From NCBI GenBank assembly GCA_903891335.1, contig CAITDX010000071.1:1-10666 (forward strand): a DNA stretch of 10,666 nt, written 5' to 3'. Origin of the DNA: an uncultured bacterium. Its GTDB lineage: Bacteria; Patescibacteriota; Microgenomatia; UBA1400; PJMF01. A program made the position numbers and the translations under genes. This document shows, piece by piece, positions 1 to 8,319 of the stretch. The first letter of the stretch is position 1. Each line of letters opens with the position of its first letter. The notes below the pieces were generated by a model, which was not told the DNA's origin, searched no databases, and saw nothing but the letters and a program-made list of their open reading frames with translations.

Positions 1-141
1 GAATTCCAAGAAATTTTCGTCATTGAGCGTGCGGAAACCTGGCTCAAGACTGCCGTCAGCAGTTCGGTTGAGAATGGTCCCGTCAGCACCAATATCAAGG
101 CCAAAGTAAGCAAGGTGTGTAAGGGTGTGGTCTATTTGCAA
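1..141. repeat. Left copy of 141-bp perfect terminal direct repeat
   Basis: Every base of 1-141 matches 10526-10666 in the same orientation, and the identity runs to both window ends. The repeat lies inside GH18 coding sequence, so it has no sign of being a functional terminal repeat of its own. An overlap of exactly 141 bp equals a common maximum k-mer of de Bruijn assemblers. The simplest reading is that the contig is a closed graph path with a unit of 10,525 bp. Whether the closure is biological or an artefact cannot be decided from the sequence. Confidence 0.98.
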
Positions 142-177
142 CTCTTCCCAATTGCAGGGCGATTTGGATAGGTCTGC
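1..177 (-). pseudogene. Repeated 5' fragment of the GH18 gene, running into unrelated sequence
   Basis: On the minus strand, 141 down to 1 repeats the first 47 codons of the GH18 gene found at the other end of the window. Read upstream past 141, the frame stays open for only 12 more codons, giving the peptide ADLSKSPCNWEE, and is closed by TGA at 178-180. It contains no ATG or GTG, so TTG at 141-139 is the only possible start. A normal GH18 would have a signal peptide or linker and barrel strand 1 here. The frame therefore breaks at the repeat boundary. On a linear view this is a fragment. On the closed path it is the 5' end of the 9644-10666 gene. Confidence 0.7.
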
Positions 178-3100
178 TCAGGGAGCTCCTGAGGAGGGCA
201 TCACTCAGAGCAACTCTACTTCTAACGCTGTTTATAAAGTTACTAATCTAAATATTCGAGCTACTAAACTGTTTAATGATGTAAACCAGGTTTATCGTTT
301 CGTGACTTCTCTACCTACTACTGATTTACCAAGGGATTCTCGTTTGCGGAGTCCAGCGATGATTTTGCAATTAGCCTTACTTGGCCCTTATCGTCAAGCA
401 GTTGGAATAGATGCACATGAATCTTCTGGGATTTTGTTGGGCAATAACTATATTGATGATGACTTGGATTTGGCTCGCATCAACGCCGGTTTCGATTTGC
501 GATCTTGGCTGCGGGCGGATGATGAACGCAAAATTTTGATGTTGCAGACCATGGATCAACAAATTCGACTTGGAATGAAGCAAAGTAATATTAAGAACTT
601 GGTGGCGGGGATAGTTGCAACGGTGCCGAGTAATTTACACGTAGCGTTGAATCGTTTTTCTCAAGTTTTTTCAACAGGCCTTACTAATTTACAATCGCCA
701 GTGATGATGTCGGCTTTTTCATTGGCAAGATTTAATGAGAATGGTCAGGCTGATTCTAGTTTGGCAGAAAAACAACTGATGCATGGCCATCGTTTTGCAG
801 GTCCAGCCCTCACTCCAAGTCAACAAGCAGCCATGACGATTGATTCTGCTTACTATGTTTTAGATGATGACAATTATTTGCAAGATGTGATTCTGTCCAT
901 GCGCTTCAAGAATGCTGATAATCAGGAGGCGCGACGCACTGCTGAGGCTCTGCAGGATTGGATTGAGAAATATGAGCAAGGGGAGGAGAACACTGAAAGA
1001 GTTGAGGAAGAAGTTGTCATTGAGAGTAGTGCAGAAGAAACAAGTCAAACTAACCAAAATGTTGAAATTATAAACACCATCAGCCTACGTTCTTTACGCA
1101 ACTCACTGAGCGACTTAGTAGGAAATACCTTTAATCCACTTGTAGAGTTTTTTAGAAAAAACCGTGAAGACAGGTGGTTTTCTAATTCAAGCGGTGGCAC
1201 TGGCACTACATTTGATCAAAGAGCAGAAATGCTGCAGACTTTGCGTTCAGAACCAAATGGAGGTTCGCTTGTTGATTTGCTCTTTAGTCATCCAAAATTA
1301 ATTCACCAATTAGATCAGTATCAGGTGCCAGAAGCAGAAAGAGTGGAGCTTATTGTCAACATAATTAAACTAAGCCACGAGCTTGCTAATGGCAACCCAC
1401 GTATAGATGCTAAGAATCTTGCCAATCAACTGCTTGCGGAGCACGAAAAAGTTGACCTCCAATTTCTATTGGAACACCGACAAGCTCTCAGGTTAGTCGC
1501 AAATGAAGTGGGTGGTGAATATCGTCTTGCAGATTTATTGGTTGCTGTTGACAAGACATTGAGCTTTGAAGAGATTGATTCATCTTTAGTAAAATTAGCC
1601 AGTGTTTTGCGTAGCCTCTCGGAAAGTCAAATTGATACTAGCTCAGTATGGTTGCTAATTATTCCAAATGGCAAACCTTTAGCCAAAGAAGTTGTGCAAA
1701 ATGCTGAAGACAACTTGCTTGCAATTAAGAAAATTGCGGATCATTTTTCGAAGAGGAAGTTTCTGAAATCAGCACTTATGTCCACAGATGACTTAATGTG
1801 GTATTTGCATTTTGCAGTGATTGAAGATGATGCGACAAATCGTTTAAATGTAGTTGCCAATAATCTCGAAAAAATTTATTCCTTAGCAGATCAACTCGGT
1901 CGATCAAAAAGAATCAATTATGCTAGTTATTTGGTTGGTGCGACAATTTTATCGGATGAATTAGACAAGTTTTTAGTAGCTTACAATCAATTTAATACCC
2001 AAGACGATGTCAGAAATATTCAAAGCGTTTTGCTTAATGCTGCTAGTTTGGTTGGTGAAAATCATGTCCCCGCTCATGCTCTGCTTGCCTTGATTCAAGC
2101 TGGAGCTGAGAGTCAAGCTGAATTTATTGAAAATGTCAATTTAATTAATGATATTATCGATAACTACAACATTGGTCAAGGAATCAAAGATAGTGGTGAT
2201 TTTCAGCAAATCATTTCCCATGCTGATGCGTTTGGTTTGCAAGCAATTAACGATTTGTTGAAAAGCATCAGAAACTACATGTCTTACTCAGGCATGATGA
2301 CTGACATTTTTACGATTTACGATGTAATTGGCGATGCTGAGCAAGCTTTGACAATAGTCAGTAAGGTTAAGTCTTTGGATGCCAGTGTTAGAAGTGTTGC
2401 TCTGAAACTAATTGCCCAAGATCCTGTAAGGTTTGGAGAAACTTTTGAGGCAATTAATGTTTTACTTACGATGAAAGCAGACCTGCTGGTATTAACAACA
2501 GGCACCCTGAGTAACCCTGGGTTGAGTAGAGATGAAATTGTTGATCTTGCAAACGACTTGAAAACCATTCAGAAAGATTTCACTCAGTCAAAATCAGCTT
2601 TACCAGCTTTTAATTTGGTGCAGGCTCTGCTTTCTGAACCAGGATCAGTTCCACTTATTAAACACATCGCCTCAAATCATGAGTTGTACCTCACAACTGT
2701 TTTTACTGAGGACAGCTTGCAGGGTTTAAATTTAAAGTCAGTCGTAAAAACACTTCTAGAGGAGAAGGATCCGCAAGAAGGAATAAATAAGTTTCGTGCT
2801 GACGAACTGAGGTTGACTCTTTCACGAAACAGAAATGTCAACAAATTGCCTTTTCCAAGTGAAATGAACCCTCCAGACATGTATTACCTGGCAAGAATTA
2901 TCAAGCAATACGATTCATCATTAGGTAGTGATTATGTCAGTCCGCTTGACGCTCAGGTTGCTCTTGGAACTATTCAGCATTTTTTTCCAGAAATTGATGA
3001 AAAAATGCAATCTTTATTAGTTCAATCTATTTTAAGATCTCCACAAACCCTTGTATTTTTGGCAACCTTTCACCAGAATCTACTGCCACTTTTCAGAGAT

Positions 3101-6100
3101 TTTCCAGCTGACGCCACACTCATTGGTAGTTTTACTACTTCAATCGAATTACTTGCACGAGAAAATCCATCCATATGGAGTGGTAAAGAAATCGATTTGC
3201 TAGTTGAGCGTGCCCTCCAATTTGCTGAGCACCCACTTTTTAAGTTTCTTGATGACGAAAAACAAGCTAATCACTCACTCATTTCTTACATATTTACATA
3301 CTTAACCAGAAATAACCAAGGCGACGAGTTTCTATCAAAATTTTATTCTATTCTTCAAGAAGGGTACCTGTCTATTAAAGACGTTTCAGTTTTGGGAGAG
3401 AGCGTGATAGTGGAGATCGTTGGTGCTTTCCCTAATTCTTATCTCGGTAGTCAATCGCCTAGAGAGTTGAAAATTGCCAGGATGATGGAGTTGATTGCTG
3501 AGACACAAGGTATTTCTAAAGCCAATACGTACTTTTCACACCTTGGTCTTCTTGATCAAACTAAAATTCCCATGATCTTTTCTCATCTAACTGGTCCTAA
3601 TCGTAGTTTTTGGGTTGCTTCATATGTTTATCCGACTCTTGGGAATTGGATTGCTGATCCCAATTATGGCAGTGCTGAGAGGTGGGAAAAATTTAAAGAA
3701 GATTTTAGCAGGCAAACATCTCCAGATGAAGTGAGAGTTGCGATGTTGTCTAATGTCATTGAAGATGCAGATAAAAGTAGCACTTTTAGTTTATTTTCTT
3801 ATCGAGAACCCAAGTTGGACAACACTATTTTAGGAGATGAGGTGAAGAAAAAAGCATCATTTTCTAACCAAGAGATTGCAGATTTTTGGGATGCTTATGA
3901 AAGATACCCATTTTTAAGTGATCGTGTTGATGAGGTGGATGGTTTTGAGTATTATCAAAGCAATTTGGCTGGGATTGATGAGGAGGGCCAGCTACTTGCA
4001 AAAATTCTTACTGATGCGATGTATAGAAAAACAGCAGCAATTTACTTGTACAAAAATGTTCAAGTAACTAAAGCCATGCCATATTTTTCTGAAGAAGTTA
4101 GAAAGTTTTGGGAAGCATTTTTGTCAACTAGAAATCAAAAAATAATAAGTATTCTCATTGAAAACCATGAGGACATTGACGCTCTTTGGCAAAACGGAGA
4201 ATTTACTAGAAATGTGTATGCTATTTATGCCGCTGAATTTCCAGAAGATTTTATAAAAAATATCAATCGTGTTGAACTAGCTAAATTGTTTGGCGAAGAT
4301 GTTGTGCAAAAACTACTAAAAGCCCTGCCTTCTGGTCAAACCGATGAGGCTAGAAATGCTTTTACTCACAATCAGTATGATAGAACTACTGCCTTTTTTA
4401 CTAGCTTAATAGCCAATAAGATTAGTAATTTTACTTTTACTCCTCAGAACATGGAAATAGTTACTTCTTATGTTACTGAATTTGGTCTTTCAAATACACC
4501 GATACTTTTTGATTATTATCGACAACTTTACTTACATGAAAACGGAAAATTAGAGAACTTATCCAATGGTTTGTTGGAGAGTAAAATTACTTCTTTAAAA
4601 GATTTAAAGTTAAAATTTGAACAGACAAAGAACAGGCTTTTTTCGACGACCCCCATTGTTAGTTTTGATGAATTATCGCCAGTGGAAATTGAAATTGTGA
4701 GCTTACTCACAAATCACTCAATTCACCTATGGACTGTTCATCCAATTCAAGAAATAGTAAAGATTTACGAAAGAGACTTGACATCAGGAACGGTCGTTCC
4801 ACAATCAAATCATACTGTTTCTAATATTGAGATACCTCTTGTTAACTATGAAAACAATGACTTTTCCAAGGCGGATGAATTTTACTCTCAAATGGTCAAA
4901 GAAATCCTTACAAGCTTAGAAGATCCGGGTAATATTTCTGAACTTAAATTACAATCGGAAAATATTATAGAAGAAAAGATTAATCAATTAAAGGACACTC
5001 TATCTTCTCCTCCAAAAGATCTAGGTCATCCAGTACCAGCACAAATAATACAAAAACAAATTGATGATGCTCTTGTTGTTAAAGATAAAATTGAGAAATC
5101 TAGGTCAATTGATGATCTAGTTGGTGCCCTGGTGTCCATAAACGTGAAGCAGTATGGCTCTAATGAAAAAGAACTTCGTTCAATTTTTAGACAATTGTCT
5201 CTTAAAAAGCTTTTTATCATTCGCCAAGGATCTCCAGAATGGACTGAGCAGGTTCGCACTTTACTTACACAAGAAATTTCTGTTCAGTCATTATCTGAGG
5301 TGATTAATATTATTGACAACAGAATTAAAGACCACGTGCTTAATATTCAGAAAAACAATGAAGATAAATATTGGACGCAGGAAACATTTGAATTATTGAA
5401 ATCTAATAAAAAACGAAACAATATTAATGATTATTTCCTTACATACCTAAACCCACTTCGTGATTTACTCGGTAGTTTAAAAATGTCAGAAACTAAAGAA
5501 ATGCTCGCTGTAGAGATGATTCCTGATAAGGGCATTATTGGTGAAATGGCTGGTTATTGTGGAGGAGTTTGTTACACCAAGGTTTTTCCTTTATTGTCAA
5601 CCTATCAAAACTTAACTCCTTATAAATTTGTAACGACTGATTCTATAAGTGGAACAAAAGAGCTTATAGGGTCAGCCTTAGTCTTTGAAGTTGAAATGGA
5701 AGATGGAGACAAGGCTTATGTGATAAGAGCTTTTGACGTCAGAGATGAAGCTAAAATGGATATTGGACAATTCTTTGAAAAGTTTGCAGAACACTTGCTT
5801 TCAGTGGCTAAGTCAAATGGAGTTAGTAAAATTTTAGTAGCTGGAACTGGCGGAACTGTCTCAAATTATCCAATTATCACCAATTATGTTTTATCGAAAT
5901 ACGTGGGCGGCAAATCTAATGCGTTGTTGAAGAATAAGTTTGATTTCAATGGCTATGACATTACCAACAAAATATATGAAGTTAGGAGCGTATCTAGCAT
6001 GGAGAACCTGGTTGAAGAAAAACTCGCTATTCCTGTGCTTGGTTTCCTTCCTTTTTCAAACTTACTTACTGGAGCAGTTGTTCAGCAAGCTGTTCTTGAG

Positions 6101-8266
6101 CAAGTTGCGGGTCAATTTTTATCTAATATTCCAATCATTGCACAACAATGGCCGATTTTGTATCAAAATATGAAAATTTGGGCAGAAAACAGTCACCTAC
6201 TGCAAGAGTTTTTGCCATTCCTGAATATTAATTTTGAGAGTAAAGACTTGGAAACGGATAAAAACGTTGGCCAAAATGTTATTAATCAAAATCCTCCCTC
6301 CACCTTCACCTCTCTCTGTTCCGACTGCAACCTAGAGCTACGCAAGGCCAATGGTTTCATCACTGAATTCAACCAACAGTTTGCCAAATACACTCTGGCT
6401 GAGCAAGAACTAAGCAATCTCATTCGTCAATCCAATCCAGATCAGCAGCAAATCAAGTCACTCCTCAATACCATAGAAACCACCAAGGCTGAAGCTGCCA
6501 CCGCGCTCAAACAAGCTCGCAATCGAGTTCTCAACGTCCATGGCTATCACAATGAAGCGATGGTGCTCTACCTACGAGCACTCATCGATCTCAAAGAAGC
6601 TTTGCTGCGCCAAAACCAAGCCGATGTTGATCAGGCAATCAATAGTGCTTATGAAGCTACCGTCACTTTGGAAAAAATGATGAGTGAAAGAAAAATTACG
6701 CTACGCGTCAATAGCTTCATGGGCTTTGGCGGACATTTGGCTGAACATCAACTAGATGATGATGACGCTCTATTTATTTCCTATTTATTATCAGGGAAAA
6801 AAGATAAGGGCATCGAAGGTTTGCAGTCGTTGGCACTCTTTAGCGATCAAGGTAAAGGTAGCGGCACTTACAAAAAAGAACTAGTTGGGGGACAACTCAA
6901 CAATTTAGTCAAAAATAATCAAGTTGCAGAAGCCGATCTAACCGATACCATCAGAGTGATTGCTCGTCGCTTTGTCACCGATGTCCGGCAGCTCTTACTG
7001 CTGAGTCGACTTAAGGTTAGTCAGCAGCAACCAGCTTCGTCCGCAGTCACCACTGGTCAAGCTGGTCCAGGCAAACCAGTTGCTGTGGATGATACTCAAA
7101 AAACAATATCCATCACTCCCTCTCCGAAACCGCCAATCAGTGATTCGCCAGCCCCGCCAAACCCTCAGCCCCAGGCGCCAGGCACTAAGCCACCAGCTTT
7201 TGATTTTGCTGTGGCTTGGAAGATTCTAGCTGGTGTTTTTGGATTTGGCTTAATTTCATCAGTTGCTGCGAATTACTGGCCTGTTTTCGCAGTTGATGAA
7301 ATTGCCATTACCACTCCCACGGAGATGGCAGAGCAGAATAATGGCAATTTAGTGCCACCAACAGTTGTCGCCACGCAGACCACTGCTCCCACCGCGACTG
7401 CCACCACTGCTCCCACTCAGACGCAAACCCCATCACCTTCGCCGAGTCCATCGCCAAGTCCTTCACCGACCGTCACCGCTACACCGACACAGGTTGAGAC
7501 AGAGGTGAAACAGATTGTGTATCACACTCAGATGGGCGATCGCTTCGGCTATGCTGAAGCAACCCTCAAGGAAAATGGCAAACTGATTCTGAATGGCACA
7601 GAGGATAGGTATAAGCCACTCAACCCAGAGCTATTTCCTGAATTTGCTCGTAATAGAAACGCGGATGACTATTTTGATACGGTGCTGTTTTTCCGCGTCA
7701 CGGAAAATGATCGCTATCGCAGAAATGGTGATGAAACTTGGTGTAATATCTATGTCTGGGATGTCACCACTGCCTTGGGAGTGCCCCTGCCGCACTATGA
7801 AACCTCTAATAATGAACAAGGTTTTAAAGAAATGATGGCCAATGATCTTTATCAGTTGCTCAAATCTCCGCTTGCTCAAGAAGAAATGGGCTGGCAGCCA
7901 GTTACGGCTGAGGAGGCGCAAGCATACGCTAATCAAGGCTATCCAGCTATTGCTACAACTCCTTCTTACATGACTGACAAAATTGGTGATGACGGTGAGG
8001 TAGTAATTGACCAAAGAACTGGTGAGCCTGAAAAAGACTGGATATCTGGTCACATTGCCCTGGTAATCCCTGAGTTTGATAGCGATGAAGAGGGTTATGG
8101 TCAAGCTACTGAAGATAAGGGTGTGTATTACCCGGTTGTGGCTCAGGCAGGTAATAGAAACTTAGAGGGAGCGACTGCCAACATCGGTTTCGAAGGCGCC
8201 ATTAACAATGGTCAAACCATCTTGTACTACGTCAACACTTCTACCTATGAATTTGTCGAGCCCTAA
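125..8266 (+). CDS. Giant membrane-anchored protein with C-terminal NlpC/P60- or CHAP-like cysteine hydrolase domain, probably 5'-incomplete
   Basis: The frame encodes 2,713 residues (about 300 kDa). I do not recognise the protein as a whole. Residues 1 to about 1790 are mostly amphipathic helices without a clear repeat or membrane span, with a Glu-rich stretch near 282-306. A compact alpha/beta domain with C1812 and C1816 follows (about 1795-1955). Next comes a helical, coiled-coil-like region (about 2065-2180, opening with C2065 and C2068), a Pro-rich stretch (about 2330-2358), one membrane span (about 2367-2389), an S/P/T-rich linker (about 2400-2460) and a C-terminal hydrolase-like domain with C2540 and H2643. 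Lys before the span and acidic residues after it suggest N-terminus in, hydrolase out. The start is doubtful: GTG 125 lies in sequence antisense to GH18, no ribosome binding site is visible, and no signal peptide is seen. TTG at 152 or 164 are alternatives, but the true 5' end may be missing. The gene ends with TAA. A phage tape-measure protein was considered and rejected for lack of phage neighbours. Confidence 0.9.
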   Translation: MWSICNSSQLQGDLDRSAQGAPEEGITQSNSTSNAVYKVTNLNIRATKLFNDVNQVYRFVTSLPTTDLPRDSRLRSPAMILQLALLGPYRQAVGIDAHESSGILLGNNYIDDDLDLARINAGFDLRSWLRADDERKILMLQTMDQQIRLGMKQSNIKNLVAGIVATVPSNLHVALNRFSQVFSTGLTNLQSPVMMSAFSLARFNENGQADSSLAEKQLMHGHRFAGPALTPSQQAAMTIDSAYYVLDDDNYLQDVILSMRFKNADNQEARRTAEALQDWIEKYEQGEENTERVEEEVVIESSAEETSQTNQNVEIINTISLRSLRNSLSDLVGNTFNPLVEFFRKNREDRWFSNSSGGTGTTFDQRAEMLQTLRSEPNGGSLVDLLFSHPKLIHQLDQYQVPEAERVELIVNIIKLSHELANGNPRIDAKNLANQLLAEHEKVDLQFLLEHRQALRLVANEVGGEYRLADLLVAVDKTLSFEEIDSSLVKLASVLRSLSESQIDTSSVWLLIIPNGKPLAKEVVQNAEDNLLAIKKIADHFSKRKFLKSALMSTDDLMWYLHFAVIEDDATNRLNVVANNLEKIYSLADQLGRSKRINYASYLVGATILSDELDKFLVAYNQFNTQDDVRNIQSVLLNAASLVGENHVPAHALLALIQAGAESQAEFIENVNLINDIIDNYNIGQGIKDSGDFQQIISHADAFGLQAINDLLKSIRNYMSYSGMMTDIFTIYDVIGDAEQALTIVSKVKSLDASVRSVALKLIAQDPVRFGETFEAINVLLTMKADLLVLTTGTLSNPGLSRDEIVDLANDLKTIQKDFTQSKSALPAFNLVQALLSEPGSVPLIKHIASNHELYLTTVFTEDSLQGLNLKSVVKTLLEEKDPQEGINKFRADELRLTLSRNRNVNKLPFPSEMNPPDMYYLARIIKQYDSSLGSDYVSPLDAQVALGTIQHFFPEIDEKMQSLLVQSILRSPQTLVFLATFHQNLLPLFRDFPADATLIGSFTTSIELLARENPSIWSGKEIDLLVERALQFAEHPLFKFLDDEKQANHSLISYIFTYLTRNNQGDEFLSKFYSILQEGYLSIKDVSVLGESVIVEIVGAFPNSYLGSQSPRELKIARMMELIAETQGISKANTYFSHLGLLDQTKIPMIFSHLTGPNRSFWVASYVYPTLGNWIADPNYGSAERWEKFKEDFSRQTSPDEVRVAMLSNVIEDADKSSTFSLFSYREPKLDNTILGDEVKKKASFSNQEIADFWDAYERYPFLSDRVDEVDGFEYYQSNLAGIDEEGQLLAKILTDAMYRKTAAIYLYKNVQVTKAMPYFSEEVRKFWEAFLSTRNQKIISILIENHEDIDALWQNGEFTRNVYAIYAAEFPEDFIKNINRVELAKLFGEDVVQKLLKALPSGQTDEARNAFTHNQYDRTTAFFTSLIANKISNFTFTPQNMEIVTSYVTEFGLSNTPILFDYYRQLYLHENGKLENLSNGLLESKITSLKDLKLKFEQTKNRLFSTTPIVSFDELSPVEIEIVSLLTNHSIHLWTVHPIQEIVKIYERDLTSGTVVPQSNHTVSNIEIPLVNYENNDFSKADEFYSQMVKEILTSLEDPGNISELKLQSENIIEEKINQLKDTLSSPPKDLGHPVPAQIIQKQIDDALVVKDKIEKSRSIDDLVGALVSINVKQYGSNEKELRSIFRQLSLKKLFIIRQGSPEWTEQVRTLLTQEISVQSLSEVINIIDNRIKDHVLNIQKNNEDKYWTQETFELLKSNKKRNNINDYFLTYLNPLRDLLGSLKMSETKEMLAVEMIPDKGIIGEMAGYCGGVCYTKVFPLLSTYQNLTPYKFVTTDSISGTKELIGSALVFEVEMEDGDKAYVIRAFDVRDEAKMDIGQFFEKFAEHLLSVAKSNGVSKILVAGTGGTVSNYPIITNYVLSKYVGGKSNALLKNKFDFNGYDITNKIYEVRSVSSMENLVEEKLAIPVLGFLPFSNLLTGAVVQQAVLEQVAGQFLSNIPIIAQQWPILYQNMKIWAENSHLLQEFLPFLNINFESKDLETDKNVGQNVINQNPPSTFTSLCSDCNLELRKANGFITEFNQQFAKYTLAEQELSNLIRQSNPDQQQIKSLLNTIETTKAEAATALKQARNRVLNVHGYHNEAMVLYLRALIDLKEALLRQNQADVDQAINSAYEATVTLEKMMSERKITLRVNSFMGFGGHLAEHQLDDDDALFISYLLSGKKDKGIEGLQSLALFSDQGKGSGTYKKELVGGQLNNLVKNNQVAEADLTDTIRVIARRFVTDVRQLLLLSRLKVSQQQPASSAVTTGQAGPGKPVAVDDTQKTISITPSPKPPISDSPAPPNPQPQAPGTKPPAFDFAVAWKILAGVFGFGLISSVAANYWPVFAVDEIAITTPTEMAEQNNGNLVPPTVVATQTTAPTATATTAPTQTQTPSPSPSPSPSPSPTVTATPTQVETEVKQIVYHTQMGDRFGYAEATLKENGKLILNGTEDRYKPLNPELFPEFARNRNADDYFDTVLFFRVTENDRYRRNGDETWCNIYVWDVTTALGVPLPHYETSNNEQGFKEMMANDLYQLLKSPLAQEEMGWQPVTAEEAQAYANQGYPAIATTPSYMTDKIGDDGEVVIDQRTGEPEKDWISGHIALVIPEFDSDEEGYGQATEDKGVYYPVVAQAGNRNLEGATANIGFEGAINNGQTILYYVNTSTYEFVEP
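5507..5989 (+). other. Embedded alpha/beta domain of the giant protein (CGGVC motif, GNAT-like at best)
   Basis: Residues about 1795-1955 differ from the helical surroundings. They begin with alternating hydrophobic strands, then the motif GYCGGVCYT (C1812, C1816). A strand pair around IGSALVFEVE and YVIRAFDVRDE follows, then a helix (FFEKFAEHLLSVAKSNG), a strand (KILVAG) and a closing motif FNGYDITNK (1941-1949). The order of a strand pair, a carboxyl-side helix and a further strand recalls the core of an acetyltransferase (GNAT) fold, and the closing motif looks like a conserved signature. This is pattern reading only. The two cysteines could be a metal site, a nucleophile or a disulfide. 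Confidence 0.45.
7112..7195 (+). other. Pro-rich segment just before the membrane span
   Basis: Residues about 2330-2358 contain many Pro residues with Ser, Lys, Gln and Ala, for example PSPKPPISDSP and PNPQPQAPGTKPP. Such a stretch is probably unstructured and separates the helical part of the giant protein from its membrane span. Confidence 0.75.
7223..7291 (+). other. Single transmembrane segment of the giant protein
   Basis: Residues about 2367-2389 form the only convincing membrane span, an uncharged stretch rich in Ile, Leu, Val, Phe, Gly and Ala. It is preceded by K2366 and followed by DE and further acidic residues, so the positive-inside rule puts the 2,366 preceding residues in the cytoplasm and the hydrolase domain outside. 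A missing signal peptide upstream of the window's join would change this orientation. Confidence 0.75.
7370..7490 (+). repeat. Low-complexity S/P/T-rich coding repeat
   Basis: The segment encodes a Thr/Ala/Pro stretch followed by an uninterrupted run of alternating Pro and Ser (residues about 2436-2448). At DNA level the 13-mer CCACTGCTCCCAC occurs at 7380-7392 and again at 7404-7416, and the Pro-Ser part varies among TCG, AGT and TCA serine codons. Linkers of this kind commonly carry surface domains away from the membrane and often vary in length between strains. Confidence 0.85.
7502..8263 (+). other. C-terminal cysteine hydrolase domain (NlpC/P60- or CHAP-like)
   Basis: Residues about 2460-2713 contain the motif ETWCNIYVWDVT with C2540 as likely nucleophile. 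A helix ending in ANDLYQLLKS and the signature PVTAEEAQAYANQGYPAIA follow, then SGHIALVIP with H2643 as likely general base, and AQAGNRN with Q2674 or N2677 as likely third residue. The order Cys, GHI-strand His, polar residue is that of papain-like peptidoglycan amidases and endopeptidases, and a TxCNxFxxDV...GHIA pattern is common in bacterial wall hydrolases. The role as a wall-cleaving domain outside the membrane is inferred from this. Substrate bond and target (own wall or a neighbour's) cannot be told. Confidence 0.75.
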
Positions 8267-8283
8267 GCGACTCGCTGTCAGCC

Positions 8284-8314
8284 AAGCTACACACTTAGCA
8301 AGCTACATACTTAG
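8284..8314. repeat. Short tandem repeat in the convergent gap
   Basis: AAGCTACACACTTAG at 8284-8298 is followed one base later by AAGCTACATACTTAG at 8300-8314, giving a 16-nt period with one mismatch. It fills most of the 53-bp gap between the ends of the giant gene and the membrane-protein gene. It does not fold into an evident strong hairpin. The AGCGACTCGCT palindrome at 8266-8276 overlaps the giant gene's stop but has too short a loop for a normal terminator. Confidence 0.7.
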
Positions 8315-8319
8315 AAAAA

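Noticed and set aside
1..141. Phage-type direct terminal repeat
   Set aside because: The length would fit a T7-like end, but the repeat lies within a GH18 gene and no capsid, portal, terminase or tail gene is present.
191..198. GAGGAGG Shine-Dalgarno-like sequence near the start of the giant gene
   Set aside because: No ATG, GTG or TTG in the right frame lies 5-10 bases after it. It encodes Pro-Glu-Glu-Gly inside the frame.
7631..8104. 157-residue open frame on the minus strand
   Set aside because: It lies wholly antisense to the conserved hydrolase domain, has no promoter or ribosome binding site, and its product lacks any domain pattern. It is a shadow of the plus-strand gene.
125..8266. 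Phage tape-measure protein with lytic domain
   Set aside because: Length, helical content and a C-terminal hydrolase fit superficially, but a single span plus S/P/T linker before the hydrolase, an embedded alpha/beta domain and no phage neighbours point to a cellular surface protein.
8266..8276. AGCGACTCGCT palindrome as a terminator
   Set aside because: It is perfect around a single central base, leaving too small a loop for a stable stem, and no T-run follows.
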